Made by a program: the position numbers and the translations under genes | Notes under the pieces: model-generated | What the model saw: the letters and a program-made list of their open reading frames with translations, nothing else | Told to the model about the DNA's origin: nothing | Database searches by the model: none | DNA from: an uncultured Sphingomonadaceae bacterium | Lineage (GTDB): Bacteria > Pseudomonadota > Alphaproteobacteria > Sphingomonadales > Sphingomonadaceae | Assembly: GCA_938016505.1 (NCBI GenBank) | Contig: CALLWN010000278.1 | Location: forward strand, 1-9,161 | Length of the DNA: 9,161 nt | Direction of reading: 5' to 3' | In this document: positions 5,683 through 9,161 of the stretch, one piece after another | Layout of the letters: every line of letters starts with the position of its first letter | Position numbering within the stretch: the first letter of the stretch is position 1

Positions 5683-6582
5683 ATGGCGAAATCCATGTTC
5701 CGGCCGGATCTTCTCGCCGGCCACAGGATCCTGGTGACGGGCGGCGGAACCGGGCTGGGGCGTTCGATGGCGGAGGCCTTCGCCGCCCATGGGGCCGAAG
5801 TGGTGATCTGGGGCCGGCGCGGCCAGGTGCTGGAGGAGGCCGCAGCCGAGATGCGCGAAGCGACCGGCGGCACGGTGACGCCAATGGCGGTCGACATCAG
5901 GAACGCCGGCCAGATCGACGAGGCGATGCAGGCGATCTTCGACGAGAAGCCGCTGACCGGGCTCGTCAACAATGCGGCGGGCAATTTCATCAGCCGGACC
6001 GAGGATCTCTCCGCCAATGCGTTCAACGCCATTGCCTCGATCGTGGCGCACGGCACCTTCAACACGACGGTGGCGGCGGGCAGGCGCTGGATCGCCGGGG
6101 GGCACAGGGGGAACATTCTCTCGATCGTGACGACCTGGGTGTGGAACGGCTCGGCCTTCACCGTGCCGTCGGCGATGTCGAAGGCGGGCGTTGCCGCGAT
6201 GACCCGGAGTCTTGCAGTGGAGTGGGGCCCCAAGGGCATCCGGGCGAACGCGATCGCGCCGGGGCCCTTCCCGACCAAGGGGGCGTGGGAGCGGCTGATG
6301 CCGGCGCCGCTCGCCGCCAAGCTCGGCGGCGGGACCGGCGCGGACGACATTCCGCTGCGGCGGCTGGGCGACCATTTCGAGCTCGCCCAGCTGGCGCTGT
6401 TCCTGATGGCGGACGAATGCGAATATCTGACCGGCGAGATCATCGCGATCGATGGCGGCCAGTGGCTGGTGTCGGCGGGCAATTTCAGCCAGTTCACGAG
6501 GCTCGATGCGGCCGACTGGGAGATGATCGGCCAGGCGATCCGGGCGACCAACCAGCAGGACCGGGCCCAGCGCACGACCTGA
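5683..6582 (+). CDS. short-chain dehydrogenase of the 2,4-dienoyl-CoA reductase type
   Basis: A 299-residue SDR. The cofactor motif TGGGTGLG (19-26) and NNAAGNFIS (96-104) are clear. The region VPSAMSKAGVAAMTRSLAVE (161-180), then APGPFPTKGAW and the tail IDGGQWLVSAGNF, resemble mitochondrial 2,4-dienoyl-CoA reductase (DECR1), which reduces dienoyl-CoA intermediates with NADPH during breakdown of unsaturated fatty acids. Like that subgroup, the classical YxxxK is absent: K167 is kept, but four residues before it is S163. At the place of DECR1's catalytic tyrosine (15 residues before the lysine) is W152, and the catalytic asparagine position appears to be H123. A fatty-acid role is likely but the exact reaction and cofactor are not proven; other acyl-CoA or ketone SDR functions are possible. 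Start supported by GGGAG 7 bases before the ATG. Transcribed divergently from the TusA-like gene. Confidence 0.85.
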   Translation: MAKSMFRPDLLAGHRILVTGGGTGLGRSMAEAFAAHGAEVVIWGRRGQVLEEAAAEMREATGGTVTPMAVDIRNAGQIDEAMQAIFDEKPLTGLVNNAAGNFISRTEDLSANAFNAIASIVAHGTFNTTVAAGRRWIAGGHRGNILSIVTTWVWNGSAFTVPSAMSKAGVAAMTRSLAVEWGPKGIRANAIAPGPFPTKGAWERLMPAPLAAKLGGGTGADDIPLRRLGDHFELAQLALFLMADECEYLTGEIIAIDGGQWLVSAGNFSQFTRLDAADWEMIGQAIRATNQQDRAQRTT

Positions 6583-6618
6583 CGGCGAAGCGGGACGGGG
6601 CCCGCGACACGCGGCGCA

Positions 6619-6647
6619 TTGACGCTCTGGCGGAGGCGCTCCTAGGC
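6619..6647 (+). promoter_or_regulatory. candidate promoter of the helix-hairpin-helix / MFS pair
   Basis: TTGACG (6619-6624), 17-base spacer, CTAGGC (6642-6647). The -35 is near consensus. Transcription would begin around 6654, nearly on the ATG at 6656, implying a leaderless or almost leaderless message; the weak ribosome site before that ATG fits. Confidence 0.42.
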
Positions 6648-6655
6648 AGGCGGGC

Positions 6656-7153
6656 ATGACGGTCGACCAGGCGCTTCTTCTCGGCTTTGCCATCATCGTC
6701 TTCCTGGCGGCGGTGGTGGTGTTCGTCGTGATTCCGGCGCGGCGGCGGAAGCTTGTCAGGGTGCCGCCGCCCGAGCCGCGGGCCGCGCCCGTGGCGGCGC
6801 CAACGGCAGCGCCCGTGGCGGCGCCAGTGGCGGCGCCGGCGGCGGCACCGGATGCTGCCCGGCGGGACCCGCCGGCGCTCGCCATCGCCCCTGCCGACGG
6901 GCCGCCCGACGACCTGCGCCGGATCAAGGGGGTGGGGCCGAAGCTCGCGGCGCTGCTCGGCGAGCTCGGGATCACCCGCTTTCGCCAGATCGCGGACCTG
7001 GACGAGGCCGGGCTCGCCGCGCTCGACGCCCGCCTCGGCCAGTTCCAGGGCCGGCCGGCGCGGGACCGCTGGCAGGAGCAGGCACGGCTTCTCGCCGATG
7101 GCGACATCAAGGGCTTCGAGCGGTTGCACGGCAAGCTCGGCGACGGCGCTTGA
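6656..7153 (+). CDS. membrane-anchored helix-hairpin-helix protein
   Basis: A 165-residue protein of unknown function. Residues 7-28 form one transmembrane helix at the N-terminus, followed by basic residues (RRRK), so the C-terminal part should be cytoplasmic by the positive-inside rule. A low-complexity Ala/Pro/Val linker (about 36-82) leads to a domain at about 85-148 with DDLRRIKGVGPKLAALLGELGI (85-106), containing the G-V-G-P hairpin of helix-hairpin-helix folds, then RFRQIADLDEAGLAALDARL. Similar domains occur in DNA-binding proteins and as C-terminal extensions of some proteobacterial NuoE subunits and L21-like proteins; whether this one binds nucleic acid is not known. The ATG at 6656 has only a weak ribosome site (AGGCAGG). 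Its TGA overlaps the TTG start of the transporter, so the two are probably translated together. Confidence 0.8.
   Translation: MTVDQALLLGFAIIVFLAAVVVFVVIPARRRKLVRVPPPEPRAAPVAAPTAAPVAAPVAAPAAAPDAARRDPPALAIAPADGPPDDLRRIKGVGPKLAALLGELGITRFRQIADLDEAGLAALDARLGQFQGRPARDRWQEQARLLADGDIKGFERLHGKLGDGA
6785..6826. repeat. 18-bp direct repeat with 24-bp period in the Ala/Pro linker
   Basis: The 18-base segment at 6785-6802 recurs exactly at 6809-6826 with six bases between. It encodes APVAAP-type linker residues. The period is a multiple of three, so length change would keep frame. Confidence 0.8.
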
Positions 7154-8412
7154 CCCCGCCCGAGGGCGCGACGGCTCCCCCTGCCCCGCCCGCCAGCCGG
7201 CGGGCGCTTGCCTTCATCGTGCTCCTTGTGTGGATCGACACGCTCTCGTTCGGGCTGGTCATCCCGGTGTTGCCCAACCTGGTGATGACGCTTGCCGGGG
7301 TGTCGCTTTCCGAAGCGTCGGCGATTGGCGGCTGGCTCGTCATGAGCTTCGCCATTTCCCAGTTTCTTGCCTCGCCCGTGCTTGGCGGCCTTTCCGACCG
7401 CTACGGCCGGCGGCCGGTGCTGCTGCTCTCGACGGCCGGCCATGCGGTCGCGTTCCTGATCGCAGCGCTCGCCCCGAGCCTTGTCGTCTTCCTGCTGAGC
7501 CGGATCCTCTCGGGCGCGACCGGCGCGAGCTATTCGACTGCCTATGCCTATATCGCCGACGTGACTCCGCCCGAGAGGCGGGCGCAGAATTTCGGGCTGG
7601 TGGGGGTGGCCTTTGGGCTGGGGTTCATGGCAGGACCAGCGCTTGGCGGGCTGCTGGGCGCTGCCGACCCGCGGCTGCCGTTCCTGGCCGCCTCGGCGGC
7701 GTGCCTTGGCAATTTCGTGCTTGGCTGGTTCGTGCTGCCCGAGAGCCTCGGGCCGGGGCTTCGGCGGCCGTTTGCGCTGGCGCGGGCCAACCCGTTTGCG
7801 ACCTTCCGCCGGATCGCGCGGCTGGGCGGGCCGCTCGCTGTGCTTGCGACCGTGCATTTCCTGTGGTGGATGGCGATCCAGGCGCAGCACAGCATCTGGC
7901 CCTATTACACCCAGTATCGCTACGGCTGGACCCCGCAGGAGGTGGGACTTTCGCTCGGCGTTGTCGGCCTGCTTTCGGTGCTGGTGAACGGGGTGGTGGT
8001 GCGCCGCGCGGTGGTCCGGTTCGGCGAGGCGCGCACCTTGCGCGCGGGGCTTCTGGCCGGGACGCTCGCGCTGGCCTGCTATGCGCTGGCCGATGCGCCG
8101 GGGCTGCTGTTTGCCGGGATCCTCGTGGGCTCGCTCGGCGCACTTGGACCGGCGTCGCTGCAGGCGCTTGCGACCGCGATGACGGCGGCCGATGCCCAAG
8201 GAGAGCTGCAGGGCGCGCTCAATGCCATTTCGAGTGTGACAATCATCGTGGCGCCACCGCTCTATTCGCAGATCTTTGCCCATGTCTCGGGCACAGAGCC
8301 CTGGTTTCGGCTGCCGGGCGCGCCGTTCGTGGTGGCGGCCGGGATGGCGGGCGCGGCGTTCCTGCTGGTGGCGTTCAGGCTCAAAGCGCCGCGGCGGACC
8401 GCGCGGGCGTGA
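7150..8412 (+). CDS. MFS transporter, TetA-like (TCR/Tet) drug:H+ antiporter family
   Basis: A 420-residue, twelve-helix inner-membrane carrier. A short Pro/Ala-rich cytoplasmic tail (1-17) precedes TM1 with D30 in IDTLSFGLVIPVLPNL. Motif A is GGLSDRYGRRP (79-89) between TM2 and TM3. AYIADVTPPERRAQNFG (133-149) and the antiporter motif C region FMAGPALGG (159-167) are the TetA-type blocks. The family exchanges drugs or metabolites for protons; sequence alone does not show tetracycline as substrate, and chromosomal sphingomonad members of this kind are usually uncharacterised. The start is taken as TTG at 7150, overlapping the upstream TGA as TTGA: the next in-frame ATG (M46) would remove TM1 and the conserved aspartate. 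No good ribosome site is seen, consistent with translation coupled to the helix-hairpin-helix gene. Confidence 0.9.
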   Translation: MTPPEGATAPPAPPASRRALAFIVLLVWIDTLSFGLVIPVLPNLVMTLAGVSLSEASAIGGWLVMSFAISQFLASPVLGGLSDRYGRRPVLLLSTAGHAVAFLIAALAPSLVVFLLSRILSGATGASYSTAYAYIADVTPPERRAQNFGLVGVAFGLGFMAGPALGGLLGAADPRLPFLAASAACLGNFVLGWFVLPESLGPGLRRPFALARANPFATFRRIARLGGPLAVLATVHFLWWMAIQAQHSIWPYYTQYRYGWTPQEVGLSLGVVGLLSVLVNGVVVRRAVVRFGEARTLRAGLLAGTLALACYALADAPGLLFAGILVGSLGALGPASLQALATAMTAADAQGELQGALNAISSVTIIVAPPLYSQIFAHVSGTEPWFRLPGAPFVVAAGMAGAAFLLVAFRLKAPRRTARA

Positions 8413-8477
8413 CACGGCGGGCCTGCCAGACTGCGGCAGCCGCGCAACAGGGCGCGAAAAGCTGGTGAACGGCAGGC

Positions 8478-8522
8478 CGGAACCGGATGGTTCCGTCTTC
8501 CCGCGCGCCCGTTTTCCGGTTC
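8478..8522 (+). other. two mutually exclusive hairpins between the MFS gene and the TonB receptor gene
   Basis: CGGAACC (8478-8484) pairs perfectly with GGTTCCG (8489-8495) over a 4-base loop; GAACCGGA (8480-8487) also pairs perfectly with TCCGGTTC (8515-8522). The arms overlap, so only one hairpin can form at a time. After the first stem comes a pyrimidine stretch (TCTTCCC) too poor in T for a confident intrinsic terminator. It may end the MFS transcript or act in the leader of the receptor gene, whose ribosome site starts 20 bases after the second stem. Confidence 0.3.
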
Positions 8523-8553
8523 AGCTTGCAGCAGATCTGGTGGGGGACGGGAC

Positions 8554-9161
8554 ATGGCGCAGAGGCTCACCCTGAAGCTTGCACTTCTGGCAGCGGCGGT
8601 GGCGCCACCGGCGCTTGCCCAGCCGGCGCCGCAGGCCGACGGCGGCAGTGCAAGCGACACGATCATCGTCACCGGCTCGCGCATCCGCCAGTCGCCGACC
8701 GACAGCGCGCTGCCGCTGCAGATCCTCGATGTGAGGGATCTCAGGCGCGAAAGCGTCAACAGCCCCGAGCAGCTGATCGCGCTGCTCACGGCCAACGGCA
8801 ACGGGCTCGACAATCTCGCCTCGAACGCGGATGTGGTCTCGGGCCAGGCGCGGGGCAACAACGGCGCCTCGTCCGCCAATCTCAGGAACCAGGGGTCGGC
8901 GGCAACGCTGGTGCTTCTGAACGGCAGGCGGGTGCCGGCCCATGGGCTCAATGGCGGCATTGTCGACGTGAACCAGATCCCGCTGTTCGCGGTCGAGCGG
9001 ATCGAGGTTCTGAAGGATGGCGCCTCGGCCATCTACGGGACCGACGCCGTGGGCGGGGTCATCAACTTCATCACCCGGACCGAGATGACCGGTGTGCTGG
9101 CGCAGGGCTTCATGGACGTGACACAGCAGGGCGGCGGCAACATCTTCCGCGGCTCGGTGCT
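8554..9161 (+). CDS. TonB-dependent outer-membrane receptor, N-terminal part (cut by window edge)
   Basis: 202 complete residues are visible. Signal peptide 1-22 (LLAAAVAPPALA before Q23), a TonB-box-like DTIIVTGSRIRQS (35-47), then a plug domain: TLVLLNGRRVP (118-128), VDVNQIPLFAVERIEVLKDG (137-156), ASAIYGTDAVGGVINFITR (157-175). The barrel starts near the window end. Family role: TonB/ExbBD-energised uptake of large or scarce nutrients (siderophores, vitamin B12, saccharides, other ligands) across the outer membrane; the ligand cannot be told from the plug. Sphingomonads carry many such receptors. The start at 8554 has GGGGGA 6 bases upstream. The 141-base gap after the MFS gene suggests its own promoter, though I found no convincing -35/-10 pair. 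No FecI/FecR-type regulator is nearby, and no N-terminal signalling domain is present. Confidence 0.94.
   Translation, partial: MAQRLTLKLALLAAAVAPPALAQPAPQADGGSASDTIIVTGSRIRQSPTDSALPLQILDVRDLRRESVNSPEQLIALLTANGNGLDNLASNADVVSGQARGNNGASSANLRNQGSAATLVLLNGRRVPAHGLNGGIVDVNQIPLFAVERIEVLKDGASAIYGTDAVGGVINFITRTEMTGVLAQGFMDVTQQGGGNIFRGSV

Noticed and set aside
5603..5884. Longer start for the TusA-like gene
   Set aside because: The added 94 residues run antisense to the dehydrogenase and are Arg/Pro-rich with no resemblance to the family.
6590..6605. GCGGG/CCCGC hairpin after the dehydrogenase as a terminator
   Set aside because: Only a 5-bp stem with no following T-run; such pairs are common by chance at this base composition.
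7150..8412. Calling the MFS gene a tetracycline-resistance determinant
   Set aside because: It has TetA-type motifs, but substrate cannot be read from sequence and nothing around it (no TetR-type regulator, no mobile element) indicates an acquired resistance gene.
5335..8415. A minus-strand open frame of more than 1000 codons covering the dehydrogenase, helix-hairpin-helix and MFS genes
   Set aside because: Its translation is Arg/Pro/His-rich with no recognisable domain, and it is fully antisense to three convincing genes. Long antisense frames are expected when codon third positions are mostly G or C.
1..9161. Mobile element, prophage, CRISPR, toxin-antitoxin or biosynthetic cluster
   Set aside because: No transposase, integrase, phage, Cas, toxin-antitoxin pair or multi-enzyme assembly genes were seen, and base composition appears even throughout.

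Overview
The window is very G+C-rich (about 70% by eye) with tightly packed genes. The gene content points to an alphaproteobacterium, most likely a member of the Sphingomonadales: an argS gene followed directly by a SPOR-domain membrane protein, a TetA-like MFS carrier, a DUF3011 secreted protein, and a TonB-dependent receptor beginning with the 'IIVTGSRI' TonB-box style common in sphingomonads. The order-level placement is inference; no rRNA or other phylogenetic marker is present. No tRNA, rRNA, CRISPR array, insertion sequence or prophage gene was seen. No gap between genes exceeds about 150 bases.

Layout. (a) 1-1519, minus strand: a secreted protein with three cysteine-rich DUF3011 domains, followed downstream by the start of a Dps (ferritin-like, DNA/iron protection) gene cut by the left edge. 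(b) 1520-1669: a compact divergent promoter region. (c) 1670-5353, plus strand: argS (arginyl-tRNA synthetase), a SPOR-domain cell-envelope protein 1 base downstream, and rfbB/rmlB (dTDP-glucose 4,6-dehydratase) 26 bases further on, probably one transcript. (d) 5372-5602, minus: a small TusA/SirA-family sulfur carrier convergent with rfbB. (e) 5683-6582, plus: a short-chain dehydrogenase of the 2,4-dienoyl-CoA reductase type, divergent from the TusA-like gene. (f) 6656-8412, plus: a membrane-anchored helix-hairpin-helix protein overlapping an MFS drug-antiporter-like gene by 4 bases with a TTG start. (g) 8554-9161, plus: the N-terminal third or less of a TonB-dependent outer-membrane receptor, cut by the right edge.

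Most of this is ordinary chromosomal housekeeping and envelope content; I did not find a convincing new multi-gene system. The more interesting points are fine-scale. The tetranucleotide CTAG occurs only three times in the window, always between genes and always at -10 spacing from a TTG-type -35 box. A 10-bp-period direct repeat lies between the divergent argS/DUF3011 promoters. The dienoyl-CoA-reductase-like enzyme lacks the classical SDR tyrosine. rfbB follows argS-SPOR where cell-wall, segregation or Tat genes are usually expected. A 13-bp tandem duplication rewrites the C-terminus of the TusA-like protein.
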